A DNA stretch of 10,561 bases from Euzebyaceae bacterium (GTDB lineage: Bacteria; Actinomycetota; Nitriliruptoria; Euzebyales; Egibacteraceae): contig JACCVM010000216.1 in NCBI GenBank assembly GCA_013698135.1, positions 1 through 10,561 on the forward strand. Reading direction: 5' to 3'. Of the stretch, positions 1-6,219 are shown in pieces. The notes under the pieces are model-generated. The model made no database searches and was not told the DNA's origin. It saw nothing but the letters and a program-made list of their open reading frames with translations. Both the position numbers and the translations under genes were made by a program. The stretch's first letter is position 1. Each line of letters starts with the position of its first letter.

Positions 1-108
1 CGGCCGGCTCCAGGGGGCGGACCCGGCCGTCCCGCCGGCGGTCCCGGCCGTCCCGGCGGCCCGGGTGCTCCCGGTGGCCCCGGCGGTGGCCCCGGTCGTC
101 CCGGCGCG
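1..108 (+). repeat. Gly/Pro/Arg low-complexity coding repeat in infB
   Basis: This stretch encodes an irregular repeat of Gly-Pro-Gly-Arg-Pro-Gly and Gly-Gly-Pro units, built from recurring GGTCCCGGC-like nonamers. It is the end of the disordered N-terminal extension of IF-2, which varies in length between actinobacteria. It continues out of the window to the left, so its full size is unknown. Confidence 0.8.
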
Positions 109-1971
109 TTGCCCGGCAAGAAAGGCAAGAAGGGCAAGCGCCGCAAGGAACCGACGCTGCAGGAGCAGTTCGAGGCCGAGGCGCAGCCGCGCGCTCGCCG
201 TGGCGGACCCGTCAAGGCGACCGTCATCGGCCCCGTCGACGTGGTGCCTGGCATCACCGTCGGCGAGTTCGCCAAGCTGGTCGGGGTCGGCCCGACCGAC
301 ATCGTGCGCCTGCTGTTCGGCCTCGGCGAGATGATCACGGTCACCCAGTCCATGTCGACCGACCTCATCGAGATCGTCGCCTCCGAGCTGGAGGCGGAGG
401 TCAACTTCGTCACGCCCGAGGACCTGGAGTTCGGAGCCGAGGAGGCCGACGACCCCCAGCAGCTGCGCGGCCGGGCCCCCGTCGTCACCGTCATGGGTCA
501 CGTCGACCACGGCAAGACCCTGCTGCTCGACGCCATCCGCGAGGCCGACGTCGTCTCCGGAGAGGCCGGAGGCATCACCCAGCACATCGGCGCCTATCAA
601 GTCACCAAGGACGGCCGCAAGATCACCTTCATCGACACCCCCGGTCACGAGGCGTTCACGCAGATGCGAGCCCGCGGTGCCGAAGTGACTGACGTGGCGA
701 TCCTGGTGGTCGCCGCCGACGACGGCGTCAAACCGCAGACCGTCGAGGCGATCAACCACATCAAGGCGGCCGAGGTGCCGATCATCGTCGCGGTCAACAA
801 GATCGACAAAGAGGGTGCCGACCCAACGCGGGTGCGCACCCAGCTGACCGAGTACGACCTGGTCGCCGAGGAGTTCGGCGGTCAGACGACGATGGTGAAC
901 GTCTCGGCCAAGACCAAGCAGAACCTCGACGACCTGCTCGAGATGGTGCTGCTGCAGGCGGACGTCGCCGAGCTGCAGGCTAACCCCGACCGCCGGGCCC
1001 AGGGCGCGGTGATCGAGGCCCACCTCGACCGCGGCCGCGGCGCGGTGGCCACGGTGCTGATCCAGGCAGGGACCTTGCGCACCGGCGACAACCTCGTCGC
1101 GGGAATCGCTGACTGCAAGGTCCGCGCGATGTTCGACGACGAGGGCAAGCCGTTGGACGAGGCTGGGCCGTCCACGCCCGCCCAGGTGCTCGGCTGGAAC
1201 GAAGTCCCCGACGCGGGTGACGAGTTCCGCGTCGTTGACGACGAGCGCACCGCACGCGACATCGCCTCGGGCCGCCAGAACCGCCAGCGTCGCCTGGAGC
1301 TGGCAAACCGCCGGACCCTGTCACTGGAGGATCTCTCCGGTGCGATCGCCCAGGGTCGGCTGCAGACGCTGAACCTGATCGTCAAGGGCGACGTCGCCGG
1401 CTCGGTCGAGGCCGTCGCCGACGCCATGAACAAGCTGGAGCTGCCCGAAGTCAAGGTCCGCATCATCCACAAGGCCGTGGGTGCCGTGACCCAGGACGAT
1501 GTGCGTCTCGCCGAGACGTCCGATGCGATCATCATCGCCTTCAACGTCAGGCCTGAGGCCAACGCCCGCCAGGCGATCGAGGAGTCCGGCGTCGACCTGC
1601 GCCAGTACTCGATCATCTACCAGGCGACCGAGGACATCGAGCAGGCGGTCAAGGGCATGCTCGCCCCGGAGTTCGAAGAGGTCGTTACCGGCCGGGCCCA
1701 GGTCCGGGAGGTCTTCCGCGTCCCGCGCGCGGGCTTCGTCTTCGGCTGCTACGTCACCGACGGAGAGCTGCGGCGCAACGCGACGGTCCGGGTGATCCGC
1801 GACGGCGTCGTCGTCGCCGACGACACCATCTCGTCGCTGCGCCGCTTCAAAGACGACGTGACCGAGGTGGCGACGGGCTTCGAGTGCGGCGCCGGCTTGG
1901 AGCGGTTCCAGGATGTGAAGGTGGAGGACGAGTTCGAGGTCTATGAGTCGCGTGAGGTGGCGCGCGCGTAG
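1..1971 (+). CDS. infB: Translation initiation factor IF-2 (5' end outside window)
   Basis: IF-2 is the GTPase that brings fMet-tRNA to the 30S subunit and promotes subunit joining. The frame is open from base 1, so the gene starts upstream; 656 residues are visible. Visible residues 1-36 are a Gly/Pro/Arg-rich linker typical of actinobacterial IF-2, followed by a basic Lys/Arg patch. An IF2_N-type domain follows at about 76-140. The G domain carries GHVDHGKT (496-519), DTPGH (634-648), NKID (796-807) and SAK (904-912), so all GTP-binding motifs are intact. Domains II, III (from about codon 458) and the fMet-tRNA-binding C domain follow, ending in the characteristic GFECGAGLERF region. Stop is TAG at 1969-1971. 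A TTG at 109 could be taken as a start, but it lies inside the linker and is not the real start. Identity is certain from the motifs; only the N-terminus is missing. Confidence 0.98.
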   Translation, partial: RPAPGGGPGRPAGGPGRPGGPGAPGGPGGGPGRPGALPGKKGKKGKRRKEPTLQEQFEAEAQPRARRGGPVKATVIGPVDVVPGITVGEFAKLVGVGPTDIVRLLFGLGEMITVTQSMSTDLIEIVASELEAEVNFVTPEDLEFGAEEADDPQQLRGRAPVVTVMGHVDHGKTLLLDAIREADVVSGEAGGITQHIGAYQVTKDGRKITFIDTPGHEAFTQMRARGAEVTDVAILVVAADDGVKPQTVEAINHIKAAEVPIIVAVNKIDKEGADPTRVRTQLTEYDLVAEEFGGQTTMVNVSAKTKQNLDDLLEMVLLQADVAELQANPDRRAQGAVIEAHLDRGRGAVATVLIQAGTLRTGDNLVAGIADCKVRAMFDDEGKPLDEAGPSTPAQVLGWNEVPDAGDEFRVVDDERTARDIASGRQNRQRRLELANRRTLSLEDLSGAIAQGRLQTLNLIVKGDVAGSVEAVADAMNKLELPEVKVRIIHKAVGAVTQDDVRLAETSDAIIIAFNVRPEANARQAIEESGVDLRQYSIIYQATEDIEQAVKGMLAPEFEEVVTGRAQVREVFRVPRAGFVFGCYVTDGELRRNATVRVIRDGVVVADDTISSLRRFKDDVTEVATGFECGAGLERFQDVKVEDEFEVYESREVARA

Positions 1972-2025
1972 GTGTTGCAAGGTCGTCGCCGCGTCGCCTC
2001 CAGGGCGCTGAAGGGCGGGTCGTCA

Positions 2026-2076
2026 CTCGGTCTCCGGCTCAGCGGGGACCCCTACCCCGAGTCGCCTCCGACCGAG
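2026..2076 (+). other. Foldable infB-DUF503 spacer with alternative stem-loops
   Basis: The 126-base spacer 1972-2097 has no gene. Two competing folds are visible. One is a compact hairpin: 2029-2036 pairs with 2043-2050 (8 bp including one T.G wobble, 6-nt loop). The other is a longer structure: CTCGGTC (2026-2032) pairs perfectly with GACCGAG (2070-2076) and encloses GGGG (2044-2047) paired to CCCC (2055-2058). No T-run follows either, so a classical intrinsic terminator is not supported. It ends about 10 bases before the Shine-Dalgarno GGAG (2087-2090) of the next gene, so a role in attenuation or processing is possible. In such GC-rich DNA it may also be fortuitous. Confidence 0.35.
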
Positions 2077-2097
2077 CAACGACCCTGGAGCTAACTG

Positions 2098-2391
2098 GTG
2101 TTTGCTGCGCTTGTGACGGTTGAGTTGCACATTCCGATGGCGGGGTCGTTGAAGGCGAAGCGGGGTGTGGTCAAGTCGTTGGTGGCGCGGTTGCGGCAAG
2201 ATTTGAACTGCTCGGTGAGTGAGGTCGGGTATCAGGATCTGTGGCAGCGGGCGGTGCTCGGGGTGGCGGTGGTCAGCGGCACCGCGTCGGGGGCGCGCAA
2301 GGTCGCCCAGCAGGTGGAGCAGGTCGTGTACCGGGAGCCGCGCGTGGAGGTGGTCAGTGTGCACGTCGAGCTGGTGACGCCGGAGGCATGA
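2098..2391 (+). CDS. ylxP: DUF503 family protein (YlxP-like)
   Basis: This small 97-residue protein matches the DUF503 family: the conserved N-terminal segment (HIPMAGSLKAKRGVVKSL, residues 12-29) and the central DLWQRAVLGVAVVS stretch are both present. Family members are short alpha/beta proteins usually found between infB and rbfA. A role in ribosome maturation is suspected from that position but is not established. The start is GTG at 2098, supported by GGAG at 2087-2090 with 7-nt spacing. It ends in TGA at 2389-2391, one base before rbfA, so the two are probably translationally coupled. Codon choice in the first half is unusual for this window: five TTG leucine codons and many G-ending codons, where neighbours prefer CTG/CTC and C-ending codons. 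The family call is firm; the molecular function is unknown. Confidence 0.88.
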   Translation: MFAALVTVELHIPMAGSLKAKRGVVKSLVARLRQDLNCSVSEVGYQDLWQRAVLGVAVVSGTASGARKVAQQVEQVVYREPRVEVVSVHVELVTPEA

Positions 2392-2392
2392 C

Positions 2393-2758
2393 ATGAGCCA
2401 GCAACCGAGTCCGCGGATACGCCGGATCAACGAAGCCGTCAAAGAGGTGCTGGCCACACAGCTGGTGGACCTGAAAGACCCGAGGCTCGGGTTCATCACG
2501 GTCACCGAGGTGCGGACCACCTCCGACCTGCGCAACGCCGACGTCTACTACACCGTCCTGCCCGACGACGACGAGTCGCGCTCGGCGACCGCGGAGGGCC
2601 TGCGCAGCGCCTCGTCGCTGTTGCGCCGGGAGCTGGGCGTGCACCTGCGGACGCGGCGAGTGCCCGACCTACACTTCGTCCGCGACCCATTGCCAGCCCA
2701 GGGCCGGCGCATCGACACGTTGCTGCGCGGCGAGCAGGCACAGGAGGGCAACGCCTGA
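2393..2758 (+). CDS. rbfA: 30S ribosome-binding factor RbfA
   Basis: RbfA binds the immature 30S subunit and helps mature the 5' end region of 16S rRNA, especially in the cold. The 121-residue protein has the family's normal length and single KH-like fold: N-terminal helix (RIRRINEAVKEVLATQL), the DPRLGFITVTEV strand (residues 29-40), the NADVYYTVL strand, and the terminal helix/strand RRELGVHLRTRRVPDLHFVRD. At the position of the usual Ala-x-Gly helix kink this copy reads Ala73-Ser-Ser75, a mild deviation. The ATG at 2393 has GGAGG at 2382-2386 inside the end of the preceding gene. The stop TGA shares its final A with the truB ATG (TGATG, 2756-2760). Partner genes infB and truB on either side support the assignment. 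Confidence 0.95.
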   Translation: MSQQPSPRIRRINEAVKEVLATQLVDLKDPRLGFITVTEVRTTSDLRNADVYYTVLPDDDESRSATAEGLRSASSLLRRELGVHLRTRRVPDLHFVRDPLPAQGRRIDTLLRGEQAQEGNA

Positions 2759-3693
2759 TGGGCACCCAGCAGCGCGGCCTCGACGGCGTCATCGTCGTGG
2801 ACAAGCCGGCTGGCATGACCTCCCACGACGTCGTCGCCGCCGTCCGTCGGGCGGTCGGCGGTCCCCGGCGGGGTCCGGCCGCGACCAAGGTGGGGCACGC
2901 CGGCACGCTGGACCCGGACGCCACCGGTGTGCTGGTGGTCTGCCTCGGCCGTGCCACCCGGCTGGTGCCCTACGTCCAGGCCTCGGCCAAGACCTACGAT
3001 GCGCGCCTGCGCCTCGGCGCCACCACCGACACCCTGGACGCCTCGGGTTCGGTGCTCGAACGACGCGATGCCTCCGTCGTGGACGAGGCCGCCCTGTGCG
3101 AGGCCTTCAAGGTCTTCGTGGGCGAGATCCGCCAGATCCCCCCGATGGTCTCGGCGATCAAGGTCGGTGGCGAGCGACTCCACGCCAAGGCCCGCCGAGG
3201 CGAGCAGGTTGCCCGCGATGCCCGCACGGTGACGATCCACGACATCGTGCTAGAGGACTTCGAGCCCGGCCCGAGCGCCGAGGCGGCCTTCTTGGTGCGC
3301 TGCTCTGCGGGCACGTACATCCGCACGCTGGCCGCCGACGTGGGAGAGCGGCTCGGCGTCGGCGCGCACCTCGCGGCGTTGCGCCGCCTGGGTTCGGGAC
3401 GCTTCTCACTGGACGACGCTGTGGACCTGGACAAGGTCGCCGGCCTGGCCTCGGCCGGGCGACTGGCGGAGGCGCTCGTGACGCCGGCCGAGGCCATGGC
3501 CGACTATCCCGCCGTCGTCGTCGACGAGTCGCAGGCGAGATCGATCGCTCATGGGCGACCGCTGCCGGCCACGGGGCAACCGGGTCCGGTGGCGGTGCTC
3601 GACGGCCAACGACGACTGCTCGCGGTGGTGCACGACGACGACGGGATGGCGCGGCCGACGGTGGTGTTGGCGCCGGCCGGGGCGAGGGAGTGA
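2758..3693 (+). CDS. truB: tRNA pseudouridine(55) synthase TruB
   Basis: TruB converts U55 in the T-arm of tRNAs to pseudouridine and also acts as a tRNA folding chaperone. The 311-residue protein starts with the family's LDGVIVVDKPAGMTSHDVV motif. The catalytic aspartate is Asp52 in GHAGTLDPDATGVL (codon 2911-2913). Further family motifs are the KTYDARLRLGATTDTLDASG segment, IPPMVSAIKVGGERLHAKARRGE and CSAGTYIRTLAADVGERLG. A C-terminal region of about 65 residues (PAEAMADYPAVVVDE to the end) corresponds to the small TruB C-terminal/PUA-like domain. AGGAGG at 2742-2747 lies 10 nt before the ATG, and the start overlaps the rbfA stop by one base. The stop TGA overlaps the ribF GTG by four bases (GTGA), pointing to one translationally coupled unit. 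Confidence 0.96.
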   Translation: MGTQQRGLDGVIVVDKPAGMTSHDVVAAVRRAVGGPRRGPAATKVGHAGTLDPDATGVLVVCLGRATRLVPYVQASAKTYDARLRLGATTDTLDASGSVLERRDASVVDEAALCEAFKVFVGEIRQIPPMVSAIKVGGERLHAKARRGEQVARDARTVTIHDIVLEDFEPGPSAEAAFLVRCSAGTYIRTLAADVGERLGVGAHLAALRRLGSGRFSLDDAVDLDKVAGLASAGRLAEALVTPAEAMADYPAVVVDESQARSIAHGRPLPATGQPGPVAVLDGQRRLLAVVHDDDGMARPTVVLAPAGARE

Positions 3694-4622
3694 GCTCGGG
3701 GCTGATCGTCGAGGGTCTGCGGGCCATCGAGCCGGCCCCGTCGGTGGTCAGCATCGGCTTTTTCGACGGTGTGCACCGCGGGCACCAGTCGATCATCCGG
3801 CGAGCCGTGCACCGCGCGAGCGCACAGGAGTTGCGCAGCGTCGTCGTCACCTTCGACCGTCACCCCATGGAGGTCGTAAACCCGGGCAGCCAGCCACAGC
3901 TGCTCATGACGCTGGCACGGCGTGCCCGGACCTTGGCCGAGCAGGACGTCGACCTCGTCGTCGTGCTGCCCTTCGACGACGACGTGCGCCACTGGTCTGC
4001 CGACGCCTTCGTCGACAACGTGCTGGTGGATGCCCTGCAGGCCCGAAACGTGGTGGTGGGCACGAACTTCCGCTTCGGGCACAAGGCCGCCGGAGACCTC
4101 ACCACCCTGGGCGACCTCGGGCCAGGGCGCGGGTTCACCGCGGAGGGCGTCGCCCTGCTGGAAGTCGATGGGGCCGTGGTGTCGTCCACCGAGGTGCGGG
4201 CCGCGGTCGACGCCGGGAAGGTCGAGGTCGCGGCGCGCATGCTCGGCCGGCCTCATCTGGTCGACGGCGTGGTGGTGCGAGGCGACCAGCGGGGCGCCGG
4301 ACTCGGCTACCCGACGGCCAACGTGCAGGTCAGCCGGCGTGTCGCGGTGCCGGCGAGGGGCATCTACGCCGGCGCCTGCTCCTGGCCCGACGGCCGGGAG
4401 CACCCGTGCGTCACCAGCGTGGGGGTGAATCCCACCTTCGGGGGCCAGCAGCTGCGGATCGAGGCCTACCTCTTGGATTTTTCCGGTGACCTGTACGGCG
4501 ATCTCGTCGCCGTCGACTTTCGTCACCGCCTGCGCGCCGAGGAGCGCTTCGAAAGCGTCGCAGCGCTCGTCACCCAAATCGACGCCGACGTGGCCGAAGC
4601 CCGACGCCTGCTGGAAAGGTGA
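3690..4622 (+). CDS. ribF: Bifunctional riboflavin kinase / FAD synthetase
   Basis: RibF phosphorylates riboflavin to FMN and then adenylates FMN to FAD in the cytoplasm. From GTG 3690 the protein has 310 residues, the usual length. The N-terminal nucleotidyltransferase domain shows SIGFFDGVHRGHQ (residues 21-33), VVTFDRHPMEVV and FRFGHKAAGDL (from residue 127). VSSTEVRAAVDAG links to the C-terminal kinase domain with GAGLGYPTANV (202-212; PTAN 208-211), RGIYAG, NPTF (247-250) and the likely catalytic Glu258 in RIEAYLLDF. The frame is open far upstream (to 3096), but that part is antisense-like low-complexity sequence inside truB. GTG 3690 fits the family N-terminus and the 4-nt overlap with truB. 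The Shine-Dalgarno is weak (GAGG at 3684-3687, only 2 nt away), so coupling to truB translation is likely. The gene ends 12 bases from the converging envelope gene. Confidence 0.95.
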   Translation: MSSGLIVEGLRAIEPAPSVVSIGFFDGVHRGHQSIIRRAVHRASAQELRSVVVTFDRHPMEVVNPGSQPQLLMTLARRARTLAEQDVDLVVVLPFDDDVRHWSADAFVDNVLVDALQARNVVVGTNFRFGHKAAGDLTTLGDLGPGRGFTAEGVALLEVDGAVVSSTEVRAAVDAGKVEVAARMLGRPHLVDGVVVRGDQRGAGLGYPTANVQVSRRVAVPARGIYAGACSWPDGREHPCVTSVGVNPTFGGQQLRIEAYLLDFSGDLYGDLVAVDFRHRLRAEERFESVAALVTQIDADVAEARRLLER

Positions 4623-4644
4623 CGCTGGCGCTGGCTACAGCAGG
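4607..4644. other. Inverted repeat across the convergent ribF / rlpA-like gene ends
   Basis: CCTGCTG (4607-4613) and CAGCAGG (4638-4644) form a perfect 7-bp inverted repeat with a 24-base loop. It spans both stop codons (4620-4622 for ribF, 4635-4637 for the minus-strand gene). Its position between converging genes fits a bidirectional terminator. The loop is long and there is no T-run on either side, so a standard intrinsic terminator is not supported. Confidence 0.25.
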
Positions 4645-5537
4645 TCTACGGTGACGTCGACGACGCCGGCGCCGAGATCGGCAATCGCCTCGAAGGTGGC
4701 CCGGGACAGGTCGAAGCGCCGACCGGTCCACTCGGCGGGCCCCCAGTCGGTGACCACCGCCTGGACGCTGCGGCCCATCGGTCCGGTGATCAGGACCTGC
4801 GTGCCGCAATCAAGCTCGCCGCTGGCCAGGGTGAGCTGCTCCGGATCGAAGATGCCGCCGCAGGCGGTGGTCCGCCCGGCGAAACCGGGGCCGTACCAGG
4901 AGGCGCGTCCTGACAGCGACCTCCCGCTGCTTGAGGGCCCCGCCCCGTCGGAGTCGCTGGGCTGCGGCGATGGCACGGGTGACGGTGTCGCCGCCTGCGG
5001 TGCGCCCTCGCGCTCACGGTCGGCAAGCCGCGGCGTCGGTTCGGCATCCGAAGGCGGGCCAGGAGACGGCGAGGGGGTGGGCGCCGGAGTGCCCGCCGGC
5101 GAGGGTACGGGCGCCGGGCTGGCTACCGGCGAGAGCGCAGCGGTGGCAGCGGCGGTCGGCTCGGCGGCGGAAGGTGCCGGTGGTGACGGCGGGCGCCCGC
5201 GCCACACCACGACCGCGTTCCCCTCGGGCAGCGGGGCTCCGGCTTCCGGCCACTGGGCGCTCACTCGCCGCGCTCCTGGTCGCAGCGCCACGATCTGCAC
5301 CTGGAGGCCACGGCGGACCAGCGCGGTCCGAGCCCGCCCCACCGGAAGGCCGGTGACGGCGGGAGTGCTGGCAGCCGCTTCGGCGGCCAGTCGGTTCAAC
5401 AGCTGGATCGACGCGGGCGTCTGGACCGCCACCGCGGCGGCCGGCACGGGGGTGGCGCCCGGTGCGCAGGCCGCCGACGCCAACACCAGCAGCAACGTCG
5501 GCAGGGCACGGGAGGCGAAAGCAACGGGGACGGTCAT
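4635..5537 (-). CDS. Secreted PASTA plus RlpA-like double-psi beta-barrel protein
   Basis: This predicted envelope protein has 300 residues. An N-terminal signal sequence (LPTLLLVLASAAC, residues 12-24) ends at Cys24, but Ser at -3 makes it a poor lipobox, so lipoprotein versus secreted status is open. Residues about 59-114 resemble one PASTA domain (VTGLPVGRARTALVRRGLQVQIV ... PEAGAPLPEGNAVVVW), a fold that binds peptidoglycan fragments or beta-lactams. A Pro/Ser/Ala/Thr-rich linker (115-205) leads to an RlpA/DPBB domain (209-300) with GRASWYGPGFAGRTTACGG, VVTDWGPAEW and GRRFDLS. The aspartates (264, 276) and the Cys226/Cys244 pair are present. By my manual alignment, the Glu and His that are conserved in RlpA lytic transglycosylases are Gly228 and Ser239 here, so catalysis is doubtful. 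ATG 5537 is the only close start because an in-frame stop lies two codons upstream; no clear Shine-Dalgarno is seen. It interrupts an otherwise co-directional block. Confidence 0.82.
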   Translation of the reverse strand: MTVPVAFASRALPTLLLVLASAACAPGATPVPAAAVAVQTPASIQLLNRLAAEAAASTPAVTGLPVGRARTALVRRGLQVQIVALRPGARRVSAQWPEAGAPLPEGNAVVVWRGRPPSPPAPSAAEPTAAATAALSPVASPAPVPSPAGTPAPTPSPSPGPPSDAEPTPRLADREREGAPQAATPSPVPSPQPSDSDGAGPSSSGRSLSGRASWYGPGFAGRTTACGGIFDPEQLTLASGELDCGTQVLITGPMGRSVQAVVTDWGPAEWTGRRFDLSRATFEAIADLGAGVVDVTVDLL

Positions 5538-5605
5538 CTGTCAACGAATCGACGGATCCAGGCGTGTCCTGAACCCGCCGCCGGACCACGCTGGTGGGGG
5601 GCCGG

Positions 5606-5634
5606 TTGAGCCGCCGCCTTCCACGTGGCAGACT
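5606..5634 (+). promoter_or_regulatory. Candidate sigma-70-type promoter for rpsO
   Basis: TTGAGC (5606-5611) and CAGACT (5629-5634) are separated by 17 bases, matching the actinobacterial pattern of a TTGAnn -35 and a nAnnnT -10. The predicted transcript would begin near 5641, at the first leader hairpin, giving an rpsO leader of about 175 nt. The hexamers are imperfect, so this is a suggestion only. It is supported by the need for a promoter here, because the upstream neighbour is on the other strand. Confidence 0.35.
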
Positions 5635-5640
5635 CGGCAA

Positions 5641-5815
5641 TGCCGTCAAACTAAAGACGGCAGACCGTCGTGCCCGGATCCGGGTGACCTGCGGCCCACG
5701 CCGCGACAGGAGAGCCGACGAGGACCGGTCAGGCCATCTGGCCCGACCCCTCGGGTTCCCGACGCCCGCGAGAAGCGAGCGTCCATCCGCCGGGACCGAT
5801 CCATTGGAGTAGCTC
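5641..5815 (+). ncRNA. Structured rpsO leader, candidate S15-responsive RNA
   Basis: No gene lies in 5538-5815, but the second half is full of stems. TGCCGTC (5641-5647) pairs with GACGGCA (5656-5662) around an AT-rich 8-nt loop. GACGG of that 3' arm can instead pair with CCGTC at 5665-5669. CCCGGATCCGGG (5673-5684) is a perfect palindrome. 5727-5735 pairs with 5740-5748 (8 bp, one A.C mismatch, ATCT loop), and its 3' arm competes with a 5-bp hairpin 5742-5746/5751-5755. 5761-5769 pairs with 5775-5783 (8 bp, one C.A mismatch, GAGAA loop). The ribosome site GGAG (5806-5809) follows. Structurally diverse S15-binding leaders upstream of rpsO are known in several phyla; that this is one is inferred from position and structure. 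The first 68 bases (5538-5605) show nothing clear. Confidence 0.45.
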
Positions 5816-6088
5816 GTGAGCAAAGCCGTCATCCCGGACAAGGATGCGCTGATCAGTCAGTACGCCACGGCCGAGGGCGACACCGGTTCGCCAGAGGTGC
5901 AGGTGGCGCTGCTGACGGCTCGGATCAACCATCTGACCGATCATCTGCGCAGCCACGCCAAGGACCACCACTCCCGCCGGGGACTGCTGCAGCTGGTCGG
6001 CCGTCGTCGCCGACTGCTGGCCTACCTGCAGCGCACCGACGTCGAGCGCTATCGGTCGCTGATCGGGCGACTGGGTCTGCGCCGCTAG
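5816..6088 (+). CDS. rpsO: 30S ribosomal protein S15
   Basis: S15 is a primary 16S rRNA-binding protein of the 30S platform and forms an intersubunit bridge. The protein has 90 residues, against the usual 89. It carries the signature GDTGSPEVQVALLTARINHLTDHLRSHAKDHHSRRGLL (21-58), followed by the basic LVGRRRRLLAYL helix and the terminal DVERYRSLIGRLGLRR. The start is GTG at 5816 with GGAG at 5806-5809 (6-nt spacing). It sits directly upstream of pnp, as in many bacteria, and is probably co-transcribed with it through the 179-base spacer. The structured leader upstream is the likely site of control. In other bacteria S15 represses its own synthesis through such leaders. No anomalies in length or conserved residues are visible. 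Confidence 0.97.
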   Translation: MSKAVIPDKDALISQYATAEGDTGSPEVQVALLTARINHLTDHLRSHAKDHHSRRGLLQLVGRRRRLLAYLQRTDVERYRSLIGRLGLRR

Positions 6089-6152
6089 CACTCCACGACC
6101 AGAGCACAGAGAAGACAAGTAAACGCCCCACGGTGTAGGTGATCGGAGCAGA

Positions 6153-6207
6153 CAGTTGTCAGTGGAGGCGGTCGGACGAAGCGCCCGGCCCCCTCCACTG
6201 GGAACTG
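6153..6207 (+). promoter_or_regulatory. Long near-perfect stem-loop in the rpsO-pnp spacer (likely RNase III processing site)
   Basis: A 55-base segment folds on itself almost completely. CAGTT (6153-6157) pairs with AACTG (6203-6207). After one G.G mismatch and a T.G pair, CAGTGGAGG (6160-6168) pairs perfectly with CCTCCACTG (6192-6200). After a C.C mismatch, GGTCGG (6170-6175) pairs with CCGGCC (6185-6190) with one wobble. After an A.C mismatch, CG pairs with CG around an AAG loop. That is about 23 pairs with three single mismatches. E. coli and Streptomyces are known to have an RNase III-cleaved hairpin between rpsO and pnp that controls PNPase level; this matches in place, size and shape. 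The cleavage itself is inference. No T-run follows, so it is not a simple terminator. Confidence 0.75.
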
Positions 6208-6219
6208 CCCGCCCGCACC

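Noticed and set aside
109..111. TTG 109 as the infB start
   Set aside because: The frame is open to base 1 with typical IF-2 linker sequence, so the gene is simply cut by the window edge.
3096..3689. Extended ribF start upstream of GTG 3690
   Set aside because: The upstream part is an out-of-frame reading of truB with low-complexity translation; RibF homology begins right after GTG 3690.
5539..5544. TTGACA on the minus strand as a -35 box for the RlpA-like gene
   Set aside because: It sits one base before the start codon, so it would put the transcript start inside the gene, and no suitable -10 follows at normal spacing.
4486..6138. A 550-codon open frame on the + strand spanning the end of ribF, the minus-strand gene and rpsO
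   Set aside because: It is antisense to a gene with clear domains, crosses the rpsO leader and rpsO in the wrong frame, and its translation is low-complexity. Long empty frames are expected in GC-rich DNA.
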